Of a stretch of DNA of 64,000 nucleotides, positions 25,753 to 34,416 are shown in pieces; position 1 is the stretch's first letter; each line of letters starts with the position of its first letter. The notes beneath the pieces were generated by a model. It was not told the DNA's origin, searched no databases, and saw only the letters and a list, made by a program, of their open reading frames with translations. A program made the translations under genes and the position numbers. This DNA is from UBA1562 sp041653955 (GTDB taxonomy: Bacteria > Omnitrophota > Gorgyraeia > Gygaellales > Profunditerraquicolaceae), in NCBI GenBank assembly GCA_041653955.1, contig JBAZEH010000004.1, positions 1 through 64,000 on the forward strand. Direction: 5' to 3'.

Positions 25753-26838
25753 ATGCCTATTCACAAAATAACTTTAATACCGGGGGATGGGATAGGGCCG
25801 GAGGTTGCGGAAGCCGCGAGGAGATGTGTTGAGGCAACCGGTGTCAAGGTAGATTGGGATACTGTTGTCGCGGGGCAGGAGGCCATAGATAAATACGGGA
25901 ATATACTTCCCGAAGGCGTCCTTGAGTCAGTCAGGAAGAATAAGGTCGCGCTGAAAGGGCCGATAGTCACACCTATCGGAGAGGGTTTCCGTTCGGTTAA
26001 TGTTGCTATAAGGCACGCCCTTGACCTGTACGCCTGCGTGAGGCCGGCAAAATCTTATCCCGGGGTAAGAAGCCCGTATAAAGATATAGACCTTTTGATC
26101 GTGCGCGAGAACAGCGAGGACCTTTACGCCGGCATAGAATTTGAAGAAGGCAAGCCGGAAACGAAAAAACTAATATCCGAGATAGAGGCCGGGACAAAAA
26201 AGAAGATACGCCCTGATTCCGGTATTTCCATAAAACCTATATCCAGGTACGCTTCCGAGAGGATAGTGCGTTTTGCCTTTGAGTATGCCGTCAAATACGG
26301 GCGCAAGAAGGTCACGGCCGTGCATAAGGCGAATATCATGAAATTCACCGACGGGCTGTTCCTTAAGGCGGCGCGCGAGGTCGCAAAAGAATATGCCGGC
26401 AGGATAAATTTTGAAGAAGCGATAGTGGACAATATGTGCATGCAGCTGGTGCAAAAACCGAGGAACTACGATATACTCGTGCTGCCCAACCTTTACGGCG
26501 ATATAATATCAGACCTTTGCGCGGGCCTTGTAGGAGGACTTGGCGTGGCCCCGGGAGCGAATATAGGCGATGATATGGCGGTATTTGAGGCGGTGCACGG
26601 TTCAGCCCCCAAATATAAAGGGATGAACAAAGTAAACCCGGTAGCGATGATATTATCAGGGGTGCTGATGTTAAGGCATATAAAAGAAGATGCCGCGGCC
26701 GATAAGCTGGAAGGCGCGGTAAAGAAAATCCTCGCTGAAGGTAAATACGTAACATATGACTTGAAGGCCGACCGCGATGACCCTTCCAGCGCAGGGACGC
26801 GCGAGATGGCTGACGCTATTATAAAAGAGATAAGATGA
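25753..26838 (+). CDS. Isocitrate/isopropylmalate dehydrogenase family, probably NAD isocitrate dehydrogenase
   Basis: 361 residues, a beta-decarboxylating dehydrogenase. The N-terminus TLIPGDGIGPEV, the substrate-binding helix RSVNVAIRHALDLYACVRP, and NLYGDIISDLCAGLVGGLGVAPGAN are diagnostic. The Ser-x-Asn-x3-Arg pattern and DLYA(C/N)VRP favour isocitrate over 3-isopropylmalate; a homoisocitrate enzyme cannot be excluded. It overlaps mdh by ATGA. With the aconitase-like subunits and mdh it forms a partial TCA module. Confidence 0.88.
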   Translation: MPIHKITLIPGDGIGPEVAEAARRCVEATGVKVDWDTVVAGQEAIDKYGNILPEGVLESVRKNKVALKGPIVTPIGEGFRSVNVAIRHALDLYACVRPAKSYPGVRSPYKDIDLLIVRENSEDLYAGIEFEEGKPETKKLISEIEAGTKKKIRPDSGISIKPISRYASERIVRFAFEYAVKYGRKKVTAVHKANIMKFTDGLFLKAAREVAKEYAGRINFEEAIVDNMCMQLVQKPRNYDILVLPNLYGDIISDLCAGLVGGLGVAPGANIGDDMAVFEAVHGSAPKYKGMNKVNPVAMILSGVLMLRHIKEDAAADKLEGAVKKILAEGKYVTYDLKADRDDPSSAGTREMADAIIKEIR

Positions 26839-27770
26839 AAATATCCGTGATAGGCGCGGGAAATGTAGGCGGTTTAACCGCTATGCGGCTGGCTGAAACA
26901 GGTATCGGCGAGATACTCCTGGTGGATATAGCCAAAGGCCTTGCTCATGGCAAGGCGCTGGATATGGAGGATAGCGCTTCGGTCATGCGGTTTAACTATA
27001 GCATTCTGGGCACGGATGATATGGAGCAGGTAAAAGGCTCGGACATAACCGTCATCACCGCCGGATTAGCCCGCAAGCCCGGGATGACCAGAGAAGAGCT
27101 GCTTGTCAAGAACGCCGGTATATTAAAAGATGTGTGCCTGAAAGTCAGGGGACTCTCCCCGGATTCAATAGTGATAATAGTGACTAATCCCCTGGATATA
27201 ATGACATACCTGGCTTTAAAAGTAACGGGGTTTCCTTCAAGCAGGGTTATCGGGATGGGTGTAAGCCTGGACGCGGGGAGGTTCGCTAATCTTATCAGCC
27301 GCGAATTAAGAATGCCTTATACTGATATTGAGGCGTGCGTTATAGGCAGCCACGGAGAAGGGATGTTGCCTTTGCCGCGGCTTACTACCGTAAAAGGCGT
27401 TGAATTAAATGAGCTCCTTACCGAAGAGGCGGTAAACACCTTAACCAGGAGGACGCGGGAACGCGGCATTGAGATAGTCTCCGCGCTTGGAAGCGGAAGC
27501 GCGTATTTCGCCCCTTCACAGGCAATAGCCGCGCTCGTTAAGGCGATAGCAAAAGATACCAAATCCACTATCGGGGTATCCGCTTGCCTTAACGGAGAGT
27601 ACGCCGAAAAAGATATATGTATCGGCGTGCCATGCCGCCTGGGCAGGAACGGCATAGAAAAAATAATAGAACTTGAATTGAACGAAGAAGAGAAGGCGCT
27701 TTTCGCGCAGGCAGCCGGCTCTATCCGCAAGAACTTAGAATTAATCAAACAGTTTTATCATGGATTATGA
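26835..27770 (+). CDS. mdh: Malate dehydrogenase (LDH-like type)
   Basis: 311 residues. The Rossmann motif is GAGNVGGLTA. The substrate-loop ARKPGMTR carries the arginine that selects malate rather than lactate; NPLDIMTYLALK and GSHGEGMLPLPR (catalytic His) are present. The usual LDSARF motif reads LDAGRF. It interconverts malate and oxaloacetate with NAD. It overlaps both neighbours. Confidence 0.93.
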   Translation: MKISVIGAGNVGGLTAMRLAETGIGEILLVDIAKGLAHGKALDMEDSASVMRFNYSILGTDDMEQVKGSDITVITAGLARKPGMTREELLVKNAGILKDVCLKVRGLSPDSIVIIVTNPLDIMTYLALKVTGFPSSRVIGMGVSLDAGRFANLISRELRMPYTDIEACVIGSHGEGMLPLPRLTTVKGVELNELLTEEAVNTLTRRTRERGIEIVSALGSGSAYFAPSQAIAALVKAIAKDTKSTIGVSACLNGEYAEKDICIGVPCRLGRNGIEKIIELELNEEEKALFAQAAGSIRKNLELIKQFYHGL

Positions 27771-29070
27771 CCTGGCGGTAATAGGCGCTGGCTGGGCAGG
27801 CTTTAATTCCGCGCTAAAGGCAAAGGCGCTTGGCTTAAAAGTCGCGCTGATAGAAAAGGAACAAATAGGCGGAACATGCCTTAATCGAGGATGCATCCCC
27901 GCCAAGGCGCTTATCCAATCCTCCAGGGTTTACAATCTCGCCAAAAGATCCGGCATATTCGGCGTAAAGGCCGCTGAGCCGGAAATAGACCTCGCGCAGA
28001 TACACTCAAGAAAAAACAAAATAATAGAGCAATTACGGCAGGGTATGTCTTTTTCCCTTCGGGGGATAGACCTGTTGAGCGGGGAGGCCCGCATAACCGG
28101 CAGCAATACCTTAAGGGTCGGCGCAAAAGATATCAGCTCCAGGTTTATGCTTATAGCAACCGGCTCAAAGCCCGCGCAGCTTAAAGGGATAAGATTTGAC
28201 GCAGATAAGATCGTATCCAGCGACGATATGCTGGCATCAGAGAGCGTCCCGGGCTCCCTTTTGATCATAGGCGCGGGAGCGATCGGCTGTGAGTTCGCTA
28301 ACCTGTTTGCGTCGTTCGGTTCTAAGGTCACTATTGTTGAGATGATGCCGCAGCTGCTTCCCGGCATAGATAAGGAAGCCGCCAGGAAGGCAGAGGCCGC
28401 TTTTAAAAAGAAGGGTATTGAAGTAGTAACATCTGCCGACGCTAACAGGTTTGACCTGTCACGTTACGATAAGGTGCTGCTTTCTGTGGGCCGCTCTGCT
28501 GTTACCGAGGGGCTGGGCCTGGAGCAACTCGGCATAAAAACTGAAAAAGGGATGGTTATCGTTGACGATTCGCTTAAGACCAGTATACCGAATATATACG
28601 CGGCAGGCGACTGCGCGAGCAGGATAATGCTCGCGCATTTTGCCGCTTATCAGGGTTGTATCGCCGCCGAAAATATGGCAGCAGGGCCCTCGGGAAACCT
28701 CAAAAGATCGGATGAGCGCTGCGTGCCGGCCTGTATATTTACGGAACCCGAGATAGGGGCAGTTGGGCTGACTGAGGATGAAGCAAAGGAAAGAAAAATA
28801 GATATAAATGTGAATAAATTTGATCTCCTGGGTTCCGGCATGGCCCGCATAATGGATGAGGCAAACGGCTTTATAAAAATAATATCGTTTAAAGGCACCG
28901 AAGAGGTGGCCGGCGCTTCCATAGTAGGGCCGCGGGCAGCGGAATTAATAGGGATACTTGCCGTAGCCGTGCAATCCCGCCTTAAAACCTCTCAGATAAG
29001 GGATACTATATTCGCGCATCCCACACTCTCCGAAGGGATAATTAGCGCATTAAAAGGGTATGGAGTTTGA
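27760..29070 (+). CDS. lpdA: Dihydrolipoamide dehydrogenase
   Basis: 436 residues, somewhat shorter than the usual 460-480. FAD motif GAGWAGFNSALKAKALG; redox cysteines C40 and C45 in GGTCLNRGC; NAD motif GAGAIGCEFANLFASFG; second FAD motif IYAAGDCA; and the C-terminal dimer-interface HPTLSEG. It re-oxidises dihydrolipoyl groups. It overlaps lipB and is followed by a single lipoyl domain, but no E1 or E2 gene is nearby. Confidence 0.92.
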   Translation: MDYDLAVIGAGWAGFNSALKAKALGLKVALIEKEQIGGTCLNRGCIPAKALIQSSRVYNLAKRSGIFGVKAAEPEIDLAQIHSRKNKIIEQLRQGMSFSLRGIDLLSGEARITGSNTLRVGAKDISSRFMLIATGSKPAQLKGIRFDADKIVSSDDMLASESVPGSLLIIGAGAIGCEFANLFASFGSKVTIVEMMPQLLPGIDKEAARKAEAAFKKKGIEVVTSADANRFDLSRYDKVLLSVGRSAVTEGLGLEQLGIKTEKGMVIVDDSLKTSIPNIYAAGDCASRIMLAHFAAYQGCIAAENMAAGPSGNLKRSDERCVPACIFTEPEIGAVGLTEDEAKERKIDINVNKFDLLGSGMARIMDEANGFIKIISFKGTEEVAGASIVGPRAAELIGILAVAVQSRLKTSQIRDTIFAHPTLSEGIISALKGYGV

Positions 29071-29698
29071 GGTATTTGATTTAGGATTAACGGGTTTTGA
29101 GGAAGCGCTGCGTTTCCAGAAGGAATTATTCAGCAGGGTAAAAGCGGGCGCGCTTAACGGTGCCCTGGTGCTTTGCAGCCATCATCCTGTAATCACAACA
29201 GGAAGGCGCGCGAAAGCAGGAGCTATCCTGGTTTCTGATATTGAACTGGAACGCCGCGGTATACCCGTATATCAAACTGAAAGGGGAGGGGAAGTTACTT
29301 ATCATGGCCCGGGCCAGCTTACTTTATATCCGGTCATCAACCTTGGCCGGTTAAAGAAAGATATACGCTATTTTTTAAGGGAGCTGGAAGGCTCGGCGAT
29401 AGATATGCTCTCTGAACTTGGCATCAAAGGGTCAAGGCGCGGCCGCCTTACCGGGGTATGGGTAGAAGGGCGCAAGGTGGCTTCAATAGGGATAGCCGTG
29501 AGGAATTGGATCACCTTTCATGGCATGAGTATAAATATAAAGAAGGACGATTTAAGCAATTTCCGGCTTATCAGGCCATGCGGTATGGATATACGGATGA
29601 CTTCAGTTGAAACGGTTTCAGGCAGGAGCATAGATATGGCGCAGGTAGGCGCTATGCTCACGGATGGGCTCAAGAAAAGATTCTCAACGGTTAACTAA
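29060..29698 (+). CDS. lipB: Lipoyl(octanoyl) transferase
   Basis: 212 residues; transfers octanoyl groups from ACP to lipoyl domains. GGEVTYHGPGQLTLYP is the core motif, the catalytic lysine is in GRKVASIGIAV, and the catalytic Cys is in RPCGMD. It overlaps lpd by 11 bases and precedes a lipoyl-domain gene that is its likely substrate. lipA is not in the window. Confidence 0.95.
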   Translation: MEFEVFDLGLTGFEEALRFQKELFSRVKAGALNGALVLCSHHPVITTGRRAKAGAILVSDIELERRGIPVYQTERGGEVTYHGPGQLTLYPVINLGRLKKDIRYFLRELEGSAIDMLSELGIKGSRRGRLTGVWVEGRKVASIGIAVRNWITFHGMSINIKKDDLSNFRLIRPCGMDIRMTSVETVSGRSIDMAQVGAMLTDGLKKRFSTVN

Positions 29699-29712
29699 AG
29701 GAGGCCGCCAAT

Positions 29713-29943
29713 ATGACTAACGTAATCTTACCTGAATTGGGAGAAGGTATCATAAAAGCGACTATTTCCTACTGGTATTTCAAGGAAGGGGATAAGGTCA
29801 ATGAAAAGGATGATCTAGTCGAGCTCGCTACGGATAAGGCCACATTTAACCTGCCCAGCCCCTGCGCGGGGGTCCTTTCGCAGATAGCATTTAAAGAAGG
29901 GGATGAGGTAAATGTTGGTGAGGTGCTTGCCGCTATAGAATGA
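29713..29943 (+). CDS. Free-standing lipoyl-domain protein
   Basis: 76 residues that form one complete biotinyl/lipoyl domain and nothing else. The attachment lysine lies in the turn ELATDKATFNLPSP, which resembles E2 lipoyl domains more than biotin domains. No linker, subunit-binding or acyltransferase domain follows, and the frame closes right after the domain. It might be a diffusible lipoyl carrier or a remnant of an E2 protein. An AGGAGG ribosome binding site lies about 8 bases upstream. Likely in an operon with lpdA and lipB. Confidence 0.88.
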   Translation: MTNVILPELGEGIIKATISYWYFKEGDKVNEKDDLVELATDKATFNLPSPCAGVLSQIAFKEGDEVNVGEVLAAIE

Positions 29944-29961
29944 CTTAGCGCAAATAAATGC

Positions 29962-29993
29962 TTGACAATTTTGGCAATATCGAGTTTTATATA
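29962..29993 (+). promoter_or_regulatory. Predicted sigma70-type promoter for the envelope gene block
   Basis: TTGACA (29962-29967) is followed by an AT-rich stretch with TTTATA (29986-29991, 18-base spacing) or TATATA (29988-29993, 20-base spacing). It lies in the 110-base gap after the lipoyl-domain gene, the first real gap in some 20 kb of this strand other than those in the ribosomal cluster, and points at the glycosyltransferase gene. Confidence 0.6.
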
Positions 29994-30077
29994 TTAGGGA
30001 CGGATAAAATAAAAATTTGCCTGTGATATCCAGGGCGGAGAAAGGAAGCAGCTATTAAACCTAAACGTATAATCCTT

Positions 30078-31184
30078 ATGTATATCTCGGAGGTTTCGGG
30101 GCATCACAGCGCCACAATAGCGATAGAAAAGGCGCTGAAGGCGATACGCCCGGATACCGAGGTCATGAACCTTAATGCCTTCAGCTACACCAACCCTGTA
30201 TCAGAAAAGATCGTAAACCGCCTTTATATGGCGGTGATCAAGCGGACGCCTAAGGTGTGGGATTACCTTTATGATAACCCCACAGTAGCCAGAAAGCTTG
30301 AGAATATAAAAAACACCATACATAAGTTCAACTCCCCTAAATTAAAGGCCCTTTTTGACAGGTTTAAACCCGACGCGGTCATATGCACGCAGGCGTTTCC
30401 CTGCGGGATGGTCGCTGATTATAAAAAGACTTACGGGTCTAACCTTAACCTTGTGGCCGTGCTTACCGATTATATACCCCACTCTTACTGGGTTTATGAT
30501 ACAATCAATTATTATATTACTCCTTCCGTAGAAGTCTCGCAGCGCCTTGCAGTAAAGGGGGTCCCCGCGGATAAGATAAGAGACCTGGGAATACCTTTTG
30601 ACCCGAGGTTCAATGAACCGGTATCAAAGAAAGATACCATTGATAAGCTCGGGCTTGATGCCGGGAAGCCCGTGTTATTACTTATGGGGGGAGGGCAGGG
30701 GTTAGGCCCTATAAAGACCCTTGTAAGTTCTCTTGAAAAAACAAAGGAAGATTGCCAGGAGATCATTGTAACCGGGACAAACATTAAGCTATACAAGTCT
30801 TTGAGCAAGAAGATAAAGAAGTGCAGGAAAAAAGTGATTCTTTATCGCTATGTCCCTAATATCAATGAGCTGATGAGTATATGCGACATAATCATCACAA
30901 AGCCCGGAGGGGTGACTACTTCAGAGGCCCTGGCAAAAAAGATACCAATGATCATAGTAAAGCCCATACCTGGCCAGGAAGAAAGTAATACCGCTTATCT
31001 CACCAAGGAGGGGGCTGCGATCAAGCTGGATGAGCCGGCAAATATCAATTTTATCGTAGATGACCTGCTGAAAAACAGAGATAAACTGGCGCAATTAAGG
31101 GATGCCAGCGGACGTATCGGAAAGCCCCGCGCGAGCATGGATATAGCAGAATTCCTGCTTAACTTACCCGATAATAGTGTTTAA
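30078..31184 (+). CDS. MGDG-synthase-like glycosyltransferase
   Basis: 368 residues from the ATG at 30078. The N-terminal half matches the MGDG synthase type (SEVSGHHSATIAIEKAL), the C-terminal half a glycosyltransferase-28/MurG-like domain with MGGGQGLGPI and KPGGVTTSEALAKKIPMI. Such enzymes add sugars to diacylglycerol. The family usually has residues like KPKRIILMY at the start; these are encoded just upstream in frame, with an ATT at 30054 placed 6 bases after an AAGGA site, so the true start may be 30054. It is followed by an acyltransferase overlapping by 8 bases, suggesting membrane lipid work. Confidence 0.85.
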   Translation: MYISEVSGHHSATIAIEKALKAIRPDTEVMNLNAFSYTNPVSEKIVNRLYMAVIKRTPKVWDYLYDNPTVARKLENIKNTIHKFNSPKLKALFDRFKPDAVICTQAFPCGMVADYKKTYGSNLNLVAVLTDYIPHSYWVYDTINYYITPSVEVSQRLAVKGVPADKIRDLGIPFDPRFNEPVSKKDTIDKLGLDAGKPVLLLMGGGQGLGPIKTLVSSLEKTKEDCQEIIVTGTNIKLYKSLSKKIKKCRKKVILYRYVPNINELMSICDIIITKPGGVTTSEALAKKIPMIIVKPIPGQEESNTAYLTKEGAAIKLDEPANINFIVDDLLKNRDKLAQLRDASGRIGKPRASMDIAEFLLNLPDNSV

Positions 31185-32037
31185 CTATATCATTTACAGG
31201 ATAGGGCAATTCCTGGCCTTATCCCTGCCATTAAAGGCGGCTTATAAAATAGCGGTTTTTGTTTCTGACGCGCGTTATCTTTTTACCCCCAGGGACCGGC
31301 GGATAGCAGCGGATAATTTACGCGCGATATTCCCCGGGAAATCCGACAGAGAGATCCGCAGGATAAGGGTAAGGGTATTCAGGAACTTCGCTAAATACCT
31401 GGTAGATTTTTTCCGCTTTTCAAAGATAGACGCAGAGTATGTAAAAAAGAATATAAAGATAGAGAATATAGGTTATATAGACGAAGCCCTCTCCCGCGGC
31501 AAAGGGGTTATTGCCGTTACGGCGCACCTCGGTAATTGGGAACTGGGAGGGGTCGTGACAGCGTTATCAGGTTATCCTTTATGGGCTGTTGCCCAGCCGC
31601 ATAAAAGCAGGAAGGTAGACGCCTTCTTTAACTCCCAGAGAGAGGGCAAGGGTGTAAGGGTAATACCTCTGGGGAATGCCGTCAGGCAGTCTATCGCCGT
31701 CTTAAGGGAGAATAAAGTCCTCGCGCTTGTGGGGGACAGGGATTTTAGCGGAAAAGGAGTGCTCCTTGATTTTTTCGGCAAACCTACATTATTCCCCCAG
31801 GGACCGGCGGCGCTGGCGATAAAGACCAAAGCGGCAATCATCCCGGGATTCATGCTTAGGAATGAAGACGATAGTTTTACGTTGAGGTTTGAAAAACCTG
31901 TTTATTTTGAGCCTTCGGGGAATAAGGATAATGATATAGCCGAACTTACATCGCGTTTTAAGGATAAGTTTGAGGAATATATCAGGAAATACCCCCAGCA
32001 ATGGTACGTTTTCAGGAGGTTTTGGAAAGACAAATGA
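31177..32037 (+). CDS. Lipid A biosynthesis acyltransferase (LpxL/HtrB family)
   Basis: 286 residues from a GTG start. The acyltransferase motif HLGNWELGG (HX4E type) is near residue 115, preceded by the typical ARYLFTPRDRRIAADNL region; the C-terminal RKYPQQWYVFRRFW motif marks this family. It has a hydrophobic N-terminal segment. These enzymes add secondary acyl chains to lipid A or to related glycolipids. The neighbour is an MGDG-type glycosyltransferase, so the acceptor could be a glycolipid rather than lipid A. Confidence 0.9.
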   Translation: MFNYIIYRIGQFLALSLPLKAAYKIAVFVSDARYLFTPRDRRIAADNLRAIFPGKSDREIRRIRVRVFRNFAKYLVDFFRFSKIDAEYVKKNIKIENIGYIDEALSRGKGVIAVTAHLGNWELGGVVTALSGYPLWAVAQPHKSRKVDAFFNSQREGKGVRVIPLGNAVRQSIAVLRENKVLALVGDRDFSGKGVLLDFFGKPTLFPQGPAALAIKTKAAIIPGFMLRNEDDSFTLRFEKPVYFEPSGNKDNDIAELTSRFKDKFEEYIRKYPQQWYVFRRFWKDK

Positions 32038-32708
32038 AGATCTGCGTGATCATACCAACTTATAATGAAGCCGGGGCAATCGCCGGCATAATCAACAAGG
32101 TCAGGCAGCAGGAGCTGGACGCGGTCGTAATAGACGACGGTTCCCGCGATATGACCTCGCAGATCGCCCGCGATAATGGCGCGATAGTGCTGCGTAATAA
32201 TAAAAATGAGGGGAAAGGCGCTTCCCTGATAAAGGGCTTTAATTACGCCTTGAATAGCGCGGACTGCGATGCCGTTATCACAATGGACGGGGACGGCCAG
32301 CACCTGCCCGAAGAGATACCGTATTTTACCAGGGTAGCCAAATATTCCAATAGCGGTATTATCATAGGCAACAGGATGTTAAAGAAGAGCAATATGCCTT
32401 CAGTGCGCGTTATCACAAATAAATTCATGTCCTGGCTGATATCCCTGATAGCAAAACAGAATATTCCGGATACCCAATGCGGATTTCGCCTCATCAAAAA
32501 AGAGGTGCTTGAAAAGATAACCCTTAATACCTCCAAATACGAAAGCGAATCGGAGATATTGATAAAGGCATCGCGCATGGGGTATAAGATAGAATCAGTC
32601 CCCATTAAAACTATCTATAACGGGGAGAAAAGCCAGATCAACCCTTTCATAGACACCTTGAGGTTCGTAAGGTTTATAAGCAAAGAATTGTGGAGTACGC
32701 GAAGCTAA
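32034..32708 (+). CDS. Family 2 glycosyltransferase (polyprenol-phosphate type)
   Basis: 224 residues. MKICVIIPTYNEAG opens a GT-A fold with VVIDDGSRD and the metal-binding ITMDGDGQHLPEE, close to dolichol-phosphate mannose/glucose synthases without the membrane tail. The frame is open to an ATG at 32001, but the ATG at 32034 overlaps the upstream stop as ATGA and gives the standard N-terminus. The C-terminal region ends NPFIDTLRFVRFISKELW, common in this family. Confidence 0.88.
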   Translation: MKICVIIPTYNEAGAIAGIINKVRQQELDAVVIDDGSRDMTSQIARDNGAIVLRNNKNEGKGASLIKGFNYALNSADCDAVITMDGDGQHLPEEIPYFTRVAKYSNSGIIIGNRMLKKSNMPSVRVITNKFMSWLISLIAKQNIPDTQCGFRLIKKEVLEKITLNTSKYESESEILIKASRMGYKIESVPIKTIYNGEKSQINPFIDTLRFVRFISKELWSTRS

Positions 32709-33364
32709 AGAAGCGTATGGTAGAAGAGCAGCTGTTGCCGCGCGGGATAAGCGACCCCGGGGTAATAGATGCTTTCTATAAAATAGAGCGCCACCTGTTC
32801 GTACCGGAGAAGGGGAGGGTGAGCGCTTACGCTGATTTTCCTGTTCCTATCGGGGAAGGGCAGACAATATCACAGCCCTATATCGCAGCTTTAATGACCG
32901 AATCTCTGGGATTAACAGGCAAGGAGAAGGTCCTTGAAGTAGGCACAGGCTCCGGATACCAGACGGCTATATTAGCGGAGCTGGCAGGAGAGATATACAG
33001 TATAGAGAGGATCAGGCAGTTAGCTGAAAAAGCAGGCAAGACCCTTGCCGGGCTTGGGTATAAGAATATAAAAATAAAAAATGATGACGGGGCGCTGGGC
33101 TGGAAAGAGGCCGCGCCATTTGACAGGATAATTATAACCGCGGCAACCCCCAGGATACCCGCGCCGCTTATTGAACAGTTGGCTGATAACGGAAAGCTGA
33201 TATTGCCTCTGGGGGAGAGTTTCAGCCAGGTTTTGACATTAGTAGAGAAGAAGGAAGGAAAGCTGGAGCATAAAAATATCTGCGGCTGCGTCTTCGTCCC
33301 CCTAATATCTAATAGGGACACCCCTTCTGCCAAAGCTAAGGGTGTCCCCAGAGATGAGAAATGA
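32690..33364 (+). CDS. pcm: Protein-L-isoaspartate O-methyltransferase
   Basis: 224 residues from GTG 32690; an ATG at 32717 is an alternative. It repairs isoaspartyl residues in damaged proteins using SAM. GEGQTISQPYIAALMTESL and the SAM motif VLEVGTGSGYQTAIL are diagnostic, with DRIIITAATPRIP downstream. The last 18 or so residues are encoded by a GGGACA palindrome (33315-33348) and do not look like family sequence, so the C-terminus seems to have been extended by an inserted repeat. It overlaps the next gene by ATGA. Confidence 0.94.
   Translation: MEYAKLKKRMVEEQLLPRGISDPGVIDAFYKIERHLFVPEKGRVSAYADFPVPIGEGQTISQPYIAALMTESLGLTGKEKVLEVGTGSGYQTAILAELAGEIYSIERIRQLAEKAGKTLAGLGYKNIKIKNDDGALGWKEAAPFDRIIITAATPRIPAPLIEQLADNGKLILPLGESFSQVLTLVEKKEGKLEHKNICGCVFVPLISNRDTPSAKAKGVPRDEK
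33315..33348. repeat. GGGACA-type palindrome at the 3' end of pcm
   Basis: GGGACACCCCTT (33315-33326) pairs with AAGGGTGTCCC (33338-33348) with one bulged C and an 11-base loop. It is read as the end of pcm. A second, larger palindrome starting GGGACAGCC lies at 37264-37304. The shared GGGACA/TGTCCC ends suggest a dispersed REP-like family. Confidence 0.7.
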
Positions 33365-33858
33365 GCGATTTAATAATAAACTGGTTAAATGGTGTTCCTA
33401 AAGAATATGTAGTCTTGCTTTTAGGGGCGCTGCCTATATCGGAATTAAGAGGCGCCATACCACTCGCCCTTTCATTCGGGTTTCCGCTGTATAAGGCTTA
33501 CTGGTTATCTGTCGCCGGTAATCTTATCCCGGTTATCCCGTTGCTTTTTTTGCTTGAGCCCGTATCCAGCAGGTTAAGAAAATTCAAGGTATGGTCGCGT
33601 TTCTTTGACTGGCTCTTTGAGCGGACAAAGCGCAAGGCAGAAACAGTGCAAAAATATGAAGCATTAGGCCTGGCTTTATTTGTTGCTATACCCCTTCCGG
33701 TAACAGGGGCATGGACCGGCATAGTAGCGGCATCTTTATTCAAGATAAGGTTCAGGTACGCGTTTATCGCCATAGTATGCGGGGTTTTGACAGCAGGGTT
33801 GATAGTCTCTGCGCTATGCGCGCTGGGGATGATAAGCTGGAGGGCTATATCCCAATGA
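33361..33858 (+). CDS. Small multidrug-export-like membrane protein (PF06695 type)
   Basis: 165 residues with about four hydrophobic segments. The segment LLGALPISELRGAIPLAL near residue 20 and GLALFVAIPLPVTGAWTGIVAASL are characteristic of the family annotated as small multi-drug export protein, whose actual substrate is not well established. It overlaps pcm and cobO by ATGA, which places it in one transcript with them. Confidence 0.85.
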   Translation: MSDLIINWLNGVPKEYVVLLLGALPISELRGAIPLALSFGFPLYKAYWLSVAGNLIPVIPLLFLLEPVSSRLRKFKVWSRFFDWLFERTKRKAETVQKYEALGLALFVAIPLPVTGAWTGIVAASLFKIRFRYAFIAIVCGVLTAGLIVSALCALGMISWRAISQ

Positions 33859-34358
33859 TACACGTATATACCGGTAACGGCAAAGGAAAGACTACCGCGG
33901 CGCTTGGAATGGCATTAAGAGCCGCGGGGGCGGGGCTTAAGGTATATATCTGTCAGTTCGCTAAAGGGAGGAGCTACAGCGAGCTACGCTCATTAAAAAA
34001 ACTCAAGAATATAAAGATAGAGCAGTTTGGAACCACCTGTTTTATCAGGAGAAAAGCAGGCAGGAAAGATATAAAATTAGCGCAAGATGGATTAAGGCAT
34101 GCAGAAAAAGCGATACGCGGCGGGAAATATGATATGATAGTATTGGATGAGATCAATATCGCCCTGCATCTTGGCCTCTTGGTAAAAAAAGATATCCTGG
34201 GGGCCATGAAAGCGGCCCCGGCAAGAATAGAATTGGTGCTTACCGGGCGCTACGCGCATCCTGAAGTCATCAAAGCCGCTGACCTGGCGAGTGAAATAAA
34301 AGAACTGAAGCATTATTATAAAAAAGGCGTAAAAGCGAGAAGAGGGATAGAGTTTTAA
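33855..34358 (+). CDS. cobO: Corrinoid (cob(I)alamin) adenosyltransferase, CobO/CobA type
   Basis: 167 residues. The P-loop GNGKGKTTAALG at the N-terminus, VYICQFAKG, and MIVLDEINIALHLGLL with ELVLTGRYAHPEV are diagnostic. It attaches the adenosyl group to cobalt in corrinoids during synthesis or salvage of adenosylcobalamin. The frame is open upstream to 33711, but the ATG at 33855 overlaps the previous stop as ATGA and gives the normal start. It heads the cobalamin locus that continues with a membrane protein, riboswitch and receptor. Confidence 0.95.
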   Translation: MIHVYTGNGKGKTTAALGMALRAAGAGLKVYICQFAKGRSYSELRSLKKLKNIKIEQFGTTCFIRRKAGRKDIKLAQDGLRHAEKAIRGGKYDMIVLDEINIALHLGLLVKKDILGAMKAAPARIELVLTGRYAHPEVIKAADLASEIKELKHYYKKGVKARRGIEF

Positions 34359-34366
34359 AATTTCAC

Positions 34367-34395
34367 TTGACATAAAAACCGCTTTGAATTATTAT
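34367..34395 (+). promoter_or_regulatory. Predicted sigma70-type promoter for the DUF6580-like gene
   Basis: TTGACA (34367-34372), a 17-base spacer, then TATTAT (34390-34395). It lies in the 58-base gap between cobO and the membrane protein gene. Confidence 0.75.
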
Positions 34396-34416
34396 ACAAG
34401 CAAACGGAGGTAGTTG

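Noticed and set aside
22940..26838. Leucine biosynthesis operon (leuC, leuD, leuB)
   Set aside because: The dehydrogenase has isocitrate-type substrate residues, leuA is missing, malate dehydrogenase follows, and the small-subunit loop is not of the isopropylmalate type.
33711..33854. N-terminal extension of the corrinoid adenosyltransferase
   Set aside because: The 48 extra residues lie wholly within the upstream membrane-protein gene and do not resemble the family; the ATG at 33855 fits.
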